Positions 42,426 through 51,152 of a stretch of 64,000 bases of DNA are shown piece by piece; the first letter of the stretch is position 1; every line of letters begins with the position of its first letter. The notes below the pieces were generated by a model. That model worked only from the letters and a program-made list of their open reading frames with translations, was not told the DNA's origin and did no database searches. Where the stretch lies: contig NZ_CP027869.1 in NCBI RefSeq assembly GCF_005490985.1, positions 62,001-126,000 of the forward strand, read 5' to 3'. Origin of the DNA: Curtobacterium sp. SGAir0471 (GTDB lineage: Bacteria; Actinomycetota; Actinomycetes; Actinomycetales; Microbacteriaceae). Made by a program: the position numbers and the translations under genes.

Positions 42426-42755
42426 TCAGCGGGGTGGCAGCGGACGGAGCTCGCCCCAGGTGCGGCGGCTGCAGGCGATGAAGTCCTGCAGGTCGCTCTG
42501 CACGTCGACGACGAGCTGGTCGACACCACCGTCGATCCGCAGCGAGCTCGAGCCGCCGTCCTCCCTCCGGATCCGCCAGCGCGCCATCGCGCTGCCGTCG
42601 ATCACGACGTCGTCGTCCTGCAAGGGAGTGAGCTCCATGTCCCCCGCGTCGATGAGGAACAGCTGCAGCGTGGCCGCCTCGTGCGGGTGCAGCATCGCGA
42701 GCACGGCCGGTCGGATCACCGCGAGCACGTCGCGGACCTCCATGATCTCGGGCAC
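42426..42755 (-). CDS. Conserved hypothetical protein
   Basis: A 109-aa soluble protein: an N-terminal helix (MEVRDVLAVIRPAVLAML), then beta-like segments (LQLFLIDAGDMELTPLQDDD, MARWRIRREDGGSSSLRIDG) and a C-terminal DLQDFIACSRRTWGELRPLP. It is not recognised. GTG 42755 is selected from the TACGCT hexamer 6 nt upstream; the long open frame before it is antisense to the next genes. Confidence 0.7.
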   Translation of the reverse strand: MPEIMEVRDVLAVIRPAVLAMLHPHEAATLQLFLIDAGDMELTPLQDDDVVIDGSAMARWRIRREDGGSSSLRIDGGVDQLVVDVQSDLQDFIACSRRTWGELRPLPPR

Positions 42756-42761
42756 GGTCGG

Positions 42762-42767
42762 AGCGTA
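42762..42767 (-). promoter_or_regulatory. -10-like hexamer of the 109-aa gene
   Basis: TACGCT on the minus strand, 6 nt before GTG 42755. Confidence 0.5.
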
Positions 42768-42805
42768 CCGCTGCGGGGTGGCGGAGCAGCCCGTCCCCCG
42801 AGTTT

Positions 42806-42822
42806 GTAACGGAGAGATAACG
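42806..42822 (+). promoter_or_regulatory. MtrA-like direct repeat (candidate)
   Basis: GTAACG and ATAACG are spaced 11 bp start to start, as in MtrA sites of actinobacteria, upstream of a secreted-protein gene. The 165-bp leader up to 42992 holds no gene or recognised riboswitch. Confidence 0.3.
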
Positions 42823-42992
42823 ACTCCGAACTCGTCCAAACCCTTTCGCGGAGGGTCCCGAATCCCTTGCATCAACCGGGAAACACCCGGAGCGCTCACC
42901 AGCCGCAGGTAGCTGGTTCTCCACCCCTGTTCGGGGTGTGTTCGGCGCGCACTCAGGGAATCGCGCCGAGCGCGACAACGGAAGGAACCATC

Positions 42993-43673
42993 ATGCGCAA
43001 GTCCATGAAGACCTCGATCACCCTCGCCACCACCGGCGCCCTCGTCCTGGGCGGTGCCGCGTTCGGCATCAGCACCGCGAACGCTGCGACCCCGAACGTG
43101 CACACGGTCTCGTCCTCGTCGTCGAAGATCCCGGCCCCGGTCGCGTCGGTGCCGGAGGTCAAGGGCGGCAACACCGCCGTCGCGCTCGACTCCGGCTTCA
43201 CCGACGCGCTGACCTCGCTGGGGCTGACCCCGGGTGTGTCCGGCAACGCCAAGCTCGAGAACGGGTCGGTGTCGTTCCCGATCACCGCCGGTTCGGTCAC
43301 GTACTGGTCGCCGGACGGCAACTACCGCCCCTACGTGCAGGGTCTGCTGGACCACGACGACTCGGGCCTGACGCTCAAGGCCGGTGACACGACGGTGACG
43401 CTGGAGAACTTCGTGGTGAACCCGGGCTCGTCCAAGCTCTACGGTGACGTCCTGGTCAACGGTCAGGTCGCCGCGTCGAACGCGTACCTGTTCTCGCTGC
43501 ACGGTGGCACGCTGAAGCCGCTGCAGCTCGAGGGTGACAACGCGATCCTGACCGGCACCACCGTGCACGTGTCCTCGGACGCTGCGGGCCTGCTGAACCA
43601 GACCTTCAAGACCGACGCCGTCAAGGCCGGCCTCCTCGTCGGCACCGCCACCATCACCGCCCAGATCAAGTAA
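42993..43673 (+). CDS. Secreted beta-rich protein, unknown family
   Basis: A 226-aa exported protein. A Sec signal peptide (RKSMKTSITLATTGALVL core) is cleaved after ANA at about residue 31. The mature part is a string of short beta strands with Gly, Ser, Thr and Asn turns (NGSVSFPITAGSVTYWSPDG, LVNGQVAASNAYLFSLHGG) and no Cys. The layout fits an adhesin-like or HtaA-like envelope protein, but no family is certain. A GAAGGA ribosome site precedes ATG 42993, and a strong hairpin follows. Confidence 0.85.
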   Translation: MRKSMKTSITLATTGALVLGGAAFGISTANAATPNVHTVSSSSSKIPAPVASVPEVKGGNTAVALDSGFTDALTSLGLTPGVSGNAKLENGSVSFPITAGSVTYWSPDGNYRPYVQGLLDHDDSGLTLKAGDTTVTLENFVVNPGSSKLYGDVLVNGQVAASNAYLFSLHGGTLKPLQLEGDNAILTGTTVHVSSDAAGLLNQTFKTDAVKAGLLVGTATITAQIK

Positions 43674-43726
43674 GCACCGGTCAAGCAACACCTCCGCGGG
43701 CACGACCCGCACCAGCACCACCACGA

Positions 43727-43762
43727 GAAGGCGCCGCCCCCGACCACGGGGACGGCGCCTTC
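43727..43762 (+). terminator. Hairpin after the secreted protein gene
   Basis: The arms 43727-43736 (GAAGGCGCCG) and 43753-43762 form a 10-bp perfect stem, and inner CCCC/GGGG pairs extend it. Typical high-GC terminator without a U-tract. Confidence 0.75.
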
Positions 43763-43808
43763 CGCGTACCCGGGTGAACGATCCGGCCCCCTGTCTCGTC
43801 GTCAGGGC

Positions 43809-44507
43809 ATGGGACTCCGCACACGTACGAAGGTCATCATCGGCATCGCCACCGGTGTCGTCGTCATCGGCGCCGCAGCAGTCATCGCCGGCCCGGTCAT
43901 CTACGCGAACACGGTCAACGGCCAGGCCGCCGCAGCCCCCTCGCTGAGCGCCGGGCCGTCGGGCTCCGGCGGCACGCTCGACGCAGCCCAGGCCGACGGC
44001 ACCTGGACGAGCACGAGCAGCTCGTACGCCGGGTACCGCGTGCACGAGGTCCTGCAGGGCAATGATGTGAACGTGGTCGGACGGACGAAGGACGTGCAGG
44101 GCACCGCGACGGTCGACGGTGGGTCCCTCACGAAGGCGACGGTGACGGTGCAGGTCGCGTCGATCAGCACGCCCGAGACCCGCCGCGACGAGTACTTCCG
44201 GACCCAGGCCCTGCAGACCGACCGGTACCCGACGGCCACGTTCGCGCTCACCGAGCCCGTCGACGTCTCCAGGGCCCTCGACGGCAGCACGCAGGACGTC
44301 TCGCTCACGGGCACGATGGACCTGCACGGCGTCGAGAAGCCCGTCACGGCCGACGCGCAGGTCGCCGTGTCGAAGGACGGTGGCGTCCAGGTCGTCGGCT
44401 CGGTCCCGATCACGTTCGCCGACTACGGGGTCGAGGCGCCGTCGCTCGGGTTCGTCACCGTGGACGGGAAGGGCTCCGTCGAGTTCTCCCTCGACCTGGC
44501 GAAGTGA
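43809..44507 (+). CDS. YceI-family protein
   Basis: A 232-aa protein with an N-terminal membrane anchor (IIGIATGVVVIGAAAVIAGP) and an extracytoplasmic YceI lipocalin-like barrel. Diagnostic segments are YRVHEVLQG, DEYFRTQALQTDRYPTATF and LTGTMDLHGVEKPVTADA. YceI barrels bind polyisoprenoid or other long lipids. It overlaps the sigma factor gene (GTGA), so it belongs to the sigma/anti-sigma unit and may be part of that envelope response. Confidence 0.92.
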   Translation: MGLRTRTKVIIGIATGVVVIGAAAVIAGPVIYANTVNGQAAAAPSLSAGPSGSGGTLDAAQADGTWTSTSSSYAGYRVHEVLQGNDVNVVGRTKDVQGTATVDGGSLTKATVTVQVASISTPETRRDEYFRTQALQTDRYPTATFALTEPVDVSRALDGSTQDVSLTGTMDLHGVEKPVTADAQVAVSKDGGVQVVGSVPITFADYGVEAPSLGFVTVDGKGSVEFSLDLAK

Positions 44508-45019
44508 CCGTGACGAGCCGTTCCGCCGACGAGCTGCTGGCGACGCTGTACCGCGAGCACGGTGACGCGCTCACGCGCTACGTCCGGCACCTGACGCGGG
44601 ACGGCGCGACCGTCGAGGACGTCGTGCAGGAGACCATGGTGCGCGCGTGGCAGCGTCCGTCCGTGCTCGAGCGCGCACCCGACAGCGCCCGCGCCTGGCT
44701 CTTCACCGTCGCCCGCAACCTGGTGGTCGACGACGCCCGGTCGGCACGCAACCGACGGGAGCAGGGCTCCGAGCACCCGGTCGACCGTGCCGAGGCCGAC
44801 CGCACGGACGCGGTCCTCGACCGCATCGTCGTCGCGGACGCGCTCGCATCGCTCAGCCCGGACCACCGCCGCGTGGTGGTGGACGCCTACTGGCTCGGTC
44901 ACACCGTGCCGGAGATCGCGCGACGACACGACATCCCCGAGGGCACTGCGAAGTCGCGGTTGCACTACGGGCTGCGAGCCCTCAGGCTCGCACTGCAGGA
45001 ACGAGGAGTGACCCGATGA
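44504..45019 (+). CDS. ECF sigma factor
   Basis: A 171-aa sigma-70 family factor of the extracytoplasmic type. Region 2 is ALTRYVRHLTRDGATVEDVV with QETMVRAW, region 4 is LSPDHRRVVVDAYWLGHTVP followed by the recognition helix IARRHDIPEGTAKSRLHYGL. GTG 44504 overlaps the YceI stop; GTG 44510 is an alternative. The next gene, overlapping by 4 nt, is its anti-sigma factor, so the pair senses an envelope signal. Confidence 0.93.
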   Translation: MTVTSRSADELLATLYREHGDALTRYVRHLTRDGATVEDVVQETMVRAWQRPSVLERAPDSARAWLFTVARNLVVDDARSARNRREQGSEHPVDRAEADRTDAVLDRIVVADALASLSPDHRRVVVDAYWLGHTVPEIARRHDIPEGTAKSRLHYGLRALRLALQERGVTR

Positions 45020-45765
45020 GCGTGGACCCGACCGCGCACGACCGCTACGCCGAGTGGGACGCCGCGTACGTCCTCGGCTCGCTGCCGCCCGACGAACGGC
45101 TCGAGTACGAGCGGCACCTCGAGACGTGTGCTCGCTGCACGGCGGCCGTCGCCGAGCTCGTCGGTCTGCCCGGCCTGCTCGCGAAGCTCCCGGCCGACCA
45201 GGCGGTCGAGATCGCGGAACCGGACGGGAGGCCCGACACCCGTCCCGAGGGCACCCTCGCCGCCGTCGCGCACCGCGTCCGCCACCGTCGGCGCCGTCGC
45301 CGGGTCTGGGTCGCCGCGACCGCGGGGCTGGCGGTCGTCGCCGCCGTGCTCGGCGGGCTCGCCGTCGGCACTGCCGCCGACCGCGGCGGTCCGGTGCAGG
45401 CCGGCGGTGCGCCGTCGACCTCCGTCCCGACGACCGCTGGCGACCGCTACACGTTGACGGGGTCGCAGGGGCTCGACGTCGACCTGGCGGTGAGCGGCGA
45501 GCAGTGGGGCACGCGCTTCGACTGGGGGTGCTCCTACGGCGGGAAGGACTGGTCGTCGGACGGCTCGGTGATGTACGACCTGGTGGTGGTCCGGAAGGAC
45601 GGCTCCGTGCAGACCGTCGCGTCGTGGTCGGCAGCCGGTGCCGAGGCCCGCGGGCTGTCCGCGTCGACCGACGTCCCGCGCGACGACATCGCCGAGGTCC
45701 AGGTCCGGCTGCGGGGAGAACGCGGCTCCCTGGTGAGCACCGACCTCGCCGCGCACACGGGGTGA
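45016..45765 (+). CDS. Anti-sigma factor with zinc-finger (ZAS) domain
   Basis: A 249-aa membrane anti-sigma factor. The ZAS motif is HLETCARC (Hx3Cx2C) at about residues 36-43, in the YERHLETCARCTAAVAELV helix. A Tyr/Glu/Asp-rich N-terminus precedes it. One basic stretch (RHRRRRRRVWV) leads into a single membrane helix (about 99-120), and the rest (TLTGSQGLDVDLAVSGEQWG onwards) is extracytoplasmic. It should hold the sigma factor inactive until an outside signal releases it. Confidence 0.9.
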   Translation: MSVDPTAHDRYAEWDAAYVLGSLPPDERLEYERHLETCARCTAAVAELVGLPGLLAKLPADQAVEIAEPDGRPDTRPEGTLAAVAHRVRHRRRRRRVWVAATAGLAVVAAVLGGLAVGTAADRGGPVQAGGAPSTSVPTTAGDRYTLTGSQGLDVDLAVSGEQWGTRFDWGCSYGGKDWSSDGSVMYDLVVVRKDGSVQTVASWSAAGAEARGLSASTDVPRDDIAEVQVRLRGERGSLVSTDLAAHTG

Positions 45766-45798
45766 CGGCCCTCGCCGCAACCGCGGGATGATGGCGGG

Positions 45799-46674
45799 GT
45801 GAACCGTGCCGAACCCGTCCTCGACGACGTCGTCCGTCAGGTCGAGCGGACGGGCTTCCGCGCCCACGGCCTGCACGTCCTGGTCGGCGACGACACCGCC
45901 GAGCACCACTGGTCCGCCGACGTCCGCCGTGACGTGCACTCGGTCGCCAAGGGCGTGGTCGTCCTGGCCGTCGGCATCGCCGAGCACGACGGGGTGCTCT
46001 CGCTCGACGAGCCCGTCGGTGCGCTGCTGCCCGACGTCGTGCTCGGCCAGGGCGTGCAGGACGTCACGCTCCGGCACCTGCTGTTGATGACGAGCGGCAT
46101 CGACATGCCGTGGTCGACGACCGAGACGACCGACTGGCCGGACCTCGCGCGGGAGTTCCTCGGCCGGCCGACCGCCGGACGGTCCTTCCAGTACGCGAAC
46201 GCGAGCACCTATACGGCGGCTCGGGCCCTGGCCGCCCGGGTCGGTGACGTCGGCTCCTTCGTGCAGGAACGCCTCCTCACCCCGCTCGGCATCGACGACG
46301 TCCGGTGGGACCGCTGCCCGCGCGGCCACGTCGTCGCCGGCGGCGGGCTGTGGCTCCGGACCGCCGAGGTGGCACGGATCGGGCGGCTGCTGCGGGACCG
46401 CGGTGTGGCGGACGGCCGACGGCTCGTGCCCGCGGCGATCGTCGACGCGATGCACGCCGACTGGGTGGTGGCGGGATCGTCACCGGCGTACGACCGCTAC
46501 GCCCTCGCCGGGTGGGGCGGCCCGGGACGGACCTGGCGGCTGCACGGGGCGTACGGGCAGCTCGTGCTCCTCGACCCGGTCGCCGACGCCGTCGTGACCC
46601 TCACCGCGGACGACCACGAGCGTGCCGACGCGACGGCCGCGGCCGTCGCGGACGTCCTCGCGGCGGTCCGCTGA
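45799..46674 (+). CDS. Serine hydrolase, class C beta-lactamase-like
   Basis: A 291-aa protein of the beta-lactamase superfamily (PF00144). The SxxK motif is SVAK in DVHSVAKGVVV, YxN is YANAS, and the third motif is HGAYG near the C-terminus. No signal peptide is seen. Substrates of this group are esters, D-peptides or beta-lactams; which one is open. GTG 45799 is the first start with family sequence after it. Confidence 0.88.
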   Translation: MNRAEPVLDDVVRQVERTGFRAHGLHVLVGDDTAEHHWSADVRRDVHSVAKGVVVLAVGIAEHDGVLSLDEPVGALLPDVVLGQGVQDVTLRHLLLMTSGIDMPWSTTETTDWPDLAREFLGRPTAGRSFQYANASTYTAARALAARVGDVGSFVQERLLTPLGIDDVRWDRCPRGHVVAGGGLWLRTAEVARIGRLLRDRGVADGRRLVPAAIVDAMHADWVVAGSSPAYDRYALAGWGGPGRTWRLHGAYGQLVLLDPVADAVVTLTADDHERADATAAAVADVLAAVR

Positions 46675-46685
46675 CCCGACGCGGC

Positions 46686-47150
46686 TCAGTCCTGCGGTTC
46701 GACCGGACCGAGCGCGTCGAGGACGCGGTGCGAGACGGACCGCAGGGTGTCCGCATCGGTCGCCACGGGCCTCCAGAACAGCTCCTCGAGGGCCGCGGTG
46801 TGCGCGCGGATGCCGGCGAGCACCGCGCGACGACCCTCGCTCGTCATCGTCACCCAGCTGCCGCGGCCGTCGGTCGGGCAGTCCGCCCGCGCGACCAGTC
46901 CGCGGGCGACCATCCTGGTGACCTGGTGGCTCACCCGCGACTTCTCCCACCCGATGCCGGCCGCGACGTCGCGGACCCGTAGCCGGTGGTCCGGGTCCCG
47001 CTGCAGACCGATCAGGATCTCGAACTCGGGGATCGAGATGCCCGCGCCCTGCTGCACGGCGTGGTCGAGCGCTCGGTCGAGCCCACGCCAGACGTCGTGG
47101 AACGCGTCCCAGGTCGCCCAGTCGTGCCCCTCGCCGCCCTGCTCCGCCAT
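46686..47150 (-). CDS. MarR-family transcriptional regulator
   Basis: A 154-aa MarR regulator. The winged HTH covers DHRLRVRDVAAGIGWEKSRV, then SHQVTRMVARGLV and the wing CPTDGRGSWVTMT with the conserved Asp-Gly-Arg-Gly turn; helices at both ends make the dimer. The start ATG 47150 is supported by a TACGCT hexamer 7 nt upstream. It is divergent from the PutA-like gene with a 118-bp shared region, so it is a candidate regulator of that gene. Confidence 0.92.
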   Translation of the reverse strand: MAEQGGEGHDWATWDAFHDVWRGLDRALDHAVQQGAGISIPEFEILIGLQRDPDHRLRVRDVAAGIGWEKSRVSHQVTRMVARGLVARADCPTDGRGSWVTMTSEGRRAVLAGIRAHTAALEELFWRPVATDADTLRSVSHRVLDALGPVEPQD

Positions 47151-47157
47151 GACGGCC

Positions 47158-47163
47158 AGCGTA
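47158..47163 (-). promoter_or_regulatory. -10-like hexamer of the MarR gene
   Basis: TACGCT on the minus strand, 7 nt before ATG 47150. Confidence 0.55.
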
Positions 47164-47256
47164 TCCAGCGGCGGTGTCACGGGCACGAGGATCATCCGTT
47201 CGGCGGACTCCTGGGCGGCACTCGGCGCGCTCAGAGGTCACGTCGGACGCCCGGAA

Positions 47257-47262
47257 TACGAT
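47257..47262 (+). promoter_or_regulatory. -10-like hexamer of the PutA-like gene
   Basis: TACGAT lies 6 nt before ATG 47269. Confidence 0.6.
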
Positions 47263-47268
47263 CACTCC

Positions 47269-50200
47269 ATGCCGACCCCGCACCTCCGAGACTGCACCGA
47301 CGACGTGGTCACGCTGGCACAGGGGTGGATCGAGGCAGCGCGCGGGGTGAAGCCGGAGCCCGCGGCCGCGCGTCTGGCGGAGCTGCTGGCGGACGAGCGC
47401 GGCGGGGACTTCGCGCGCACGTTCGTGGACGTCGTCGTCCGGCCGGAGGACCCGAAGGTCGTCGCCCGGAACCTCGAGCGCGCGAGCCGGGCCGTGCCGG
47501 ACGACCTCGCCTGGTACCTCCGCGGCGCGGTGACGGTCGGCGGTGGCTTCGCGACCATGGCGCCGTGGGCGGTCGTCCCCTCGGCGCGGAAGGTGCTCCG
47601 GCGGCTCGCGGGACACCTCGTCGTCGACGCCACGCCGGCGCGGACCCCGGCAGCGCTCGCGAAGGTCGGCGGTCCGGACACCCGGGTCGACGTCGACCTG
47701 CTCGGCCCCGCCGTGCTCGGACCGGCCGGGCGCGACCGACGGCTCGCGGCGATCGACGAGCTCCTGCACCAGGACGTCGCCGCCGTCACGATCGACCTCG
47801 ACGCCGTGCTGCCACCGGTGTCCCCGTGGGACCTCGACGCCGCCGTAACCGACGCGGTCGAGCACCTCGCACCGCTCCTGCGCACCGCGGCGAGCCGACC
47901 GGCCCCGCCCGTGGTCACCCTGCAGTCCGGCCGGGCGCAGGACGTCGAGCGCACCGTCGCGGTGCTGCTGGCGCTGCTCGGTCAGGACGGCACCGCCGGG
48001 ACCACCCTCGGGGTGACCCTGCCCGCCGAGCTGCCCGAGTCGCTCGACCTGCTCGACCGGGTGACGGCGGCGGCCCGCGAGCGCCGAGCGTCCGGCGGTG
48101 CACCCGTGCGGGTCCGGTTCACCAAGGGCACGCTCCTCGCCACCGAGCGGGTCGACGCCGTGCTCGGGAGCCGACCGCTCGCCGTGACCGCGGACACCCG
48201 CACGACGGACACCGCGTTCCTGCGCCTGCTCGACACGGCGATCGACCCGGAGCGGACGGACGCCGTGCACGTCGGCGTCGCCACCCACGACCCGTTCGCC
48301 CTGGCGACCGCGCACGTGCTCGCTGACCGCCGTGGTGTCCTCGACGCCGTCGAACCGGAGGTGCTCCTCGGCACGACGCGGTACGCCGACGTCCTGCGCA
48401 CGGCGTTCGGCCGCGTCGTCCTCGGTGTCCCGCTCGTGCGGCCCGACGAGTTCGACGCCGCCGTCCCGTTCCTCGCCCGCCGGCTGCGGGACATCGCCGA
48501 CCCCCGGTCCGTGGCGACCGGCCCGGCCGCGGTGGGCACGGCCGGCCCGGCGGGTGACACCGCCGCCGTCGAGCGGGCCACCGCCGAGCACGTCGACGCC
48601 GTGGCCGCCCTCGTCCGACCCGCGCCGCCCACCCGACGCACCCAGGACCGCCGCCGGCCGCCGGCTGACCCGGTGCTGCGTCCGGCCGCCGAGAACACCC
48701 CCGACACCGATCCCTCGACACCGGGCAACCGCGCCTGGGCCGCCGAGCTGCTCGGTCGGGTCCCGGAGTCGCAGCGCGGCGTCCGGACGATCCGCGCGGC
48801 CCGCATCACCGACCGTGGGCGACTCGAGCGGCTCGTCGCCCGTACCGCCCAGGCGGGCGTCAACTGGGGCCGGCAGGACCCGGAGGACCGCGCCGAGCTG
48901 TTCGACCTGATCGGCCATGCGCTCGAGACCAACCGGGGCGCCCTGGTCGAGACGATGATCGCCGAGGTCGGCCTCACCCTGACCGAGGCCGACGGCGAGG
49001 TCAGCCGGGCCGTCGACGCCGCCTCGCACGCCGCCGACCGGACGCGGCACCTGGAGGACATCAACGGTGCCGTGCCGGTACCCCCGCGCCTGACGGTCGT
49101 CGTGCCGTCGTGGAACGCACCGCTTCTCGACGCCGCCGACGGCGTGCTCACGGCGCTCGCCGCGGGCAGCGGGGTCGTGCTCCAGCCGGCCACCGCCGCC
49201 CGACGGACCGGTGCCGTGTTCGCCGACGTGCTCTGGGACGCCGGGGTGCCGCACTCCCTGCTCCAGCTCGTCGACCTCGACGGCAGCGACCTGGCCCGCG
49301 ACCTCGTCGCGCACCCGGCCGTCGACCGCGTGGTGCTCACCGGCACGCCCGAGACCGCCCGCTCCTACCGCTGGTGGCGCGCGGACCTGCCCCTCGTGGC
49401 GGAGACCACCGGGGTCGTCACCGCCGTCGTGACCCCTTCGGCCGATCTCGACCAGGCGGTGCGCGACGTCGTCGCATCGGCGTTCGACCGCGCCGGACAG
49501 GCGTCGTCCGCGGTGTCGCTGCTCGTGCTCGTCGGCTCCGTGGGGGAGAGCCAGCGCTTCCGTGAGCAGCTCGCCGACGCCGTCCGCGGACTCCGCACCG
49601 CGTGGCCGACGGACGCCGCCGCCCAGGTCGGGCCGCTCGTCACCGAGCCGACCGGCGCCGTGCGCACCGCGCTGACCGAACTGCGCCCGGGGGAGTCCTG
49701 GCTCGTTGAACCGGTCGCGCTCGACGACACCGGACGGCTCTGGTCACCCGGTGTCCGCGAGGGCGTCCGCGCCTCCGCGGACCTGTCGCGGTGCGCGGTG
49801 CCGGCACCCGTGCTCGACGTCGTCCGCGTGGAGACCCTCGACGAAGCGATCGCGCTGCAGCACTCCGTCGACGGAGGCTCCGTCGCGGCACTCCACACGC
49901 TCGACCCCGACGAGGTCGCGACCTGGTCCGACCGGACCCGCGCGGGCGTGCTCGTGGTCGACCGGCCGACGACCGGCGCACGACCGGGACGCCAGCCCGT
50001 CGGCGGGTGGCGGGGGACCGCGGTCGGACCGACGGTGCACCGCGGCGGCCCGCTGTCCGTGATCGGCGCGGACCGGTGGGACCCGACCCGGCGTCAGCCG
50101 CACCGGAGCATCCAGCTGCAGGGGCTCGGCAACCGGGTCACCGCCGTCATCGAAGCGGCGCGTGCCGGGCTGTCCTTCGAAGAGTTCGACCGCGTGCGCG

Positions 50201-50835
50201 CCGGAGCCGAGAGCGACGCCGCGGCCCGGGCGTCGCTGTACGGCCGGTCGCGGGACACCGCCGACCTGGTCGTCGAGCGGAACGTCATCCGCTTCCGCCC
50301 GCAGTCGGTCGTGGTCCGGCAGTCCTCGGGTGTCGGGGCCGGGGAGCTCGTCCGCGTGCTCGTCGCCGCGACCGCAGCCCGCGCGCACGTGCTCCTCAGT
50401 ACCGCCCGACCCCTGCCCGCCGAACTCCTGCCGTTGTTCTCGAGGGCACGGTCGCCCCTCGACGTCGTCGACCAGGTCGTCGAGGACGACGCCACGTTCC
50501 TGGGTCGTGCTGCCGCGGGCACCCTGCTGCAGGACGGGTGGTCGGACGGGACGGAGCCCGAGCTCGACCCGATCGACCTGGTCCTCGCGCAGGGGGCCGA
50601 GCCGCGCCGCAACGTGGCGTTCGGCGGACCGGGGTCACGCGTGCGGCTGCTCGGCGGTGACGCCCGTGCGCTCGAGGAGGCGCTGGGGGCCGGCACCGAG
50701 ACGACCATCCACGACGACCCCGCGGTGGAGTCCGGCATCGTCGAGATGCTGCACTTCCTGCGGGAGCAGACGGTCTCGGTCACGGCGCACCGGCACGGGG
50801 ACGTCTCGCGGTCGTTCAGCCGACTGCGGCTCTGA
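47269..50835 (+). CDS. PutA-like bifunctional proline dehydrogenase/P5C dehydrogenase homologue, active sites degenerate
   Basis: A 1188-aa protein aligned end to end with bifunctional PutA. The first ~430 residues are the proline dehydrogenase barrel (RFTKGTLLATERV, DAVHVGVATHDPFALATAH, then VRPDEFDAAVPFLARRL); the expected MLLG and RRLEEN strings are altered. From about 470 an aldehyde dehydrogenase domain follows. Glu712 (LVAETTG) and the Asn of PSWNAP are kept, but the nucleophile position in GQxCSA reads GQASSA, so Cys is Ser746; the ETSGKN loop lost Lys-Asn and the EIFGPVL motif is CAVPAPVL. Normal length and an intact frame exclude recent decay. It may have lost catalysis; the MarR gene upstream is divergent. 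Confidence 0.87.
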   Translation: MPTPHLRDCTDDVVTLAQGWIEAARGVKPEPAAARLAELLADERGGDFARTFVDVVVRPEDPKVVARNLERASRAVPDDLAWYLRGAVTVGGGFATMAPWAVVPSARKVLRRLAGHLVVDATPARTPAALAKVGGPDTRVDVDLLGPAVLGPAGRDRRLAAIDELLHQDVAAVTIDLDAVLPPVSPWDLDAAVTDAVEHLAPLLRTAASRPAPPVVTLQSGRAQDVERTVAVLLALLGQDGTAGTTLGVTLPAELPESLDLLDRVTAAARERRASGGAPVRVRFTKGTLLATERVDAVLGSRPLAVTADTRTTDTAFLRLLDTAIDPERTDAVHVGVATHDPFALATAHVLADRRGVLDAVEPEVLLGTTRYADVLRTAFGRVVLGVPLVRPDEFDAAVPFLARRLRDIADPRSVATGPAAVGTAGPAGDTAAVERATAEHVDAVAALVRPAPPTRRTQDRRRPPADPVLRPAAENTPDTDPSTPGNRAWAAELLGRVPESQRGVRTIRAARITDRGRLERLVARTAQAGVNWGRQDPEDRAELFDLIGHALETNRGALVETMIAEVGLTLTEADGEVSRAVDAASHAADRTRHLEDINGAVPVPPRLTVVVPSWNAPLLDAADGVLTALAAGSGVVLQPATAARRTGAVFADVLWDAGVPHSLLQLVDLDGSDLARDLVAHPAVDRVVLTGTPETARSYRWWRADLPLVAETTGVVTAVVTPSADLDQAVRDVVASAFDRAGQASSAVSLLVLVGSVGESQRFREQLADAVRGLRTAWPTDAAAQVGPLVTEPTGAVRTALTELRPGESWLVEPVALDDTGRLWSPGVREGVRASADLSRCAVPAPVLDVVRVETLDEAIALQHSVDGGSVAALHTLDPDEVATWSDRTRAGVLVVDRPTTGARPGRQPVGGWRGTAVGPTVHRGGPLSVIGADRWDPTRRQPHRSIQLQGLGNRVTAVIEAARAGLSFEEFDRVRAGAESDAAARASLYGRSRDTADLVVERNVIRFRPQSVVVRQSSGVGAGELVRVLVAATAARAHVLLSTARPLPAELLPLFSRARSPLDVVDQVVEDDATFLGRAAAGTLLQDGWSDGTEPELDPIDLVLAQGAEPRRNVAFGGPGSRVRLLGGDARALEEALGAGTETTIHDDPAVESGIVEMLHFLREQTVSVTAHRHGDVSRSFSRLRL

Positions 50836-50914
50836 CGGACCGGGCCGGTCACGCTCGAGCGGCGCGCCTGCACGCTGGCTGACCGTCCTCGGTTCCGCGG
50901 ACCACGCGCCGGCG

Positions 50915-50920
50915 TAGCGT
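50915..50920 (+). promoter_or_regulatory. -10-like hexamer of the 70-aa gene
   Basis: TAGCGT lies 7 nt before ATG 50928. Confidence 0.5.
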
Positions 50921-50927
50921 CCGGTGC

Positions 50928-51140
50928 ATGAACGCACGAGCGAACGACGACGAGGTCCAGACCGCCCCGGTGATGGACGGCGCCACCGAGGCCACCAACG
51001 AGGAGAAGCTGCACGGCCTGGTCGAGCAGGTCGAGCACGACCACGGGCACGAGGGTGCCGGTGCCATGGCCGACCACCTGCGCGATCGCATGGACGAGAC
51101 GGGTGTCGAGGAGGAGCACCCGAACGACGAGGTCGAGTAG
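50928..51140 (+). CDS. Small acidic His-containing protein
   Basis: A 70-aa soluble acidic protein (VEQVEHDHGHEGAGAMADHL in the middle, EEEHPNDEVE at the end) with no membrane helix or Cys. A short HDHGHE cluster might bind a metal. The leaderless hexamer supports a real gene. No family is recognised. It lies between the PutA-like gene and a convergent membrane protein. Confidence 0.7.
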   Translation: MNARANDDEVQTAPVMDGATEATNEEKLHGLVEQVEHDHGHEGAGAMADHLRDRMDETGVEEEHPNDEVE

Positions 51141-51152
51141 CTCCCGACGGGA

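Noticed and set aside
42827..42992. ydaO/c-di-AMP riboswitch before the secreted protein, also considered at 62298-62552
   Set aside because: The conserved GGGGAACCC-type core and flanking stems were not found in either leader.
46480..49314. 944-codon open frame on the minus strand
   Set aside because: Antisense to the PutA-like gene, with the same compositional signature and no domain; the real minus-strand gene there is only MarR (46686-47150).
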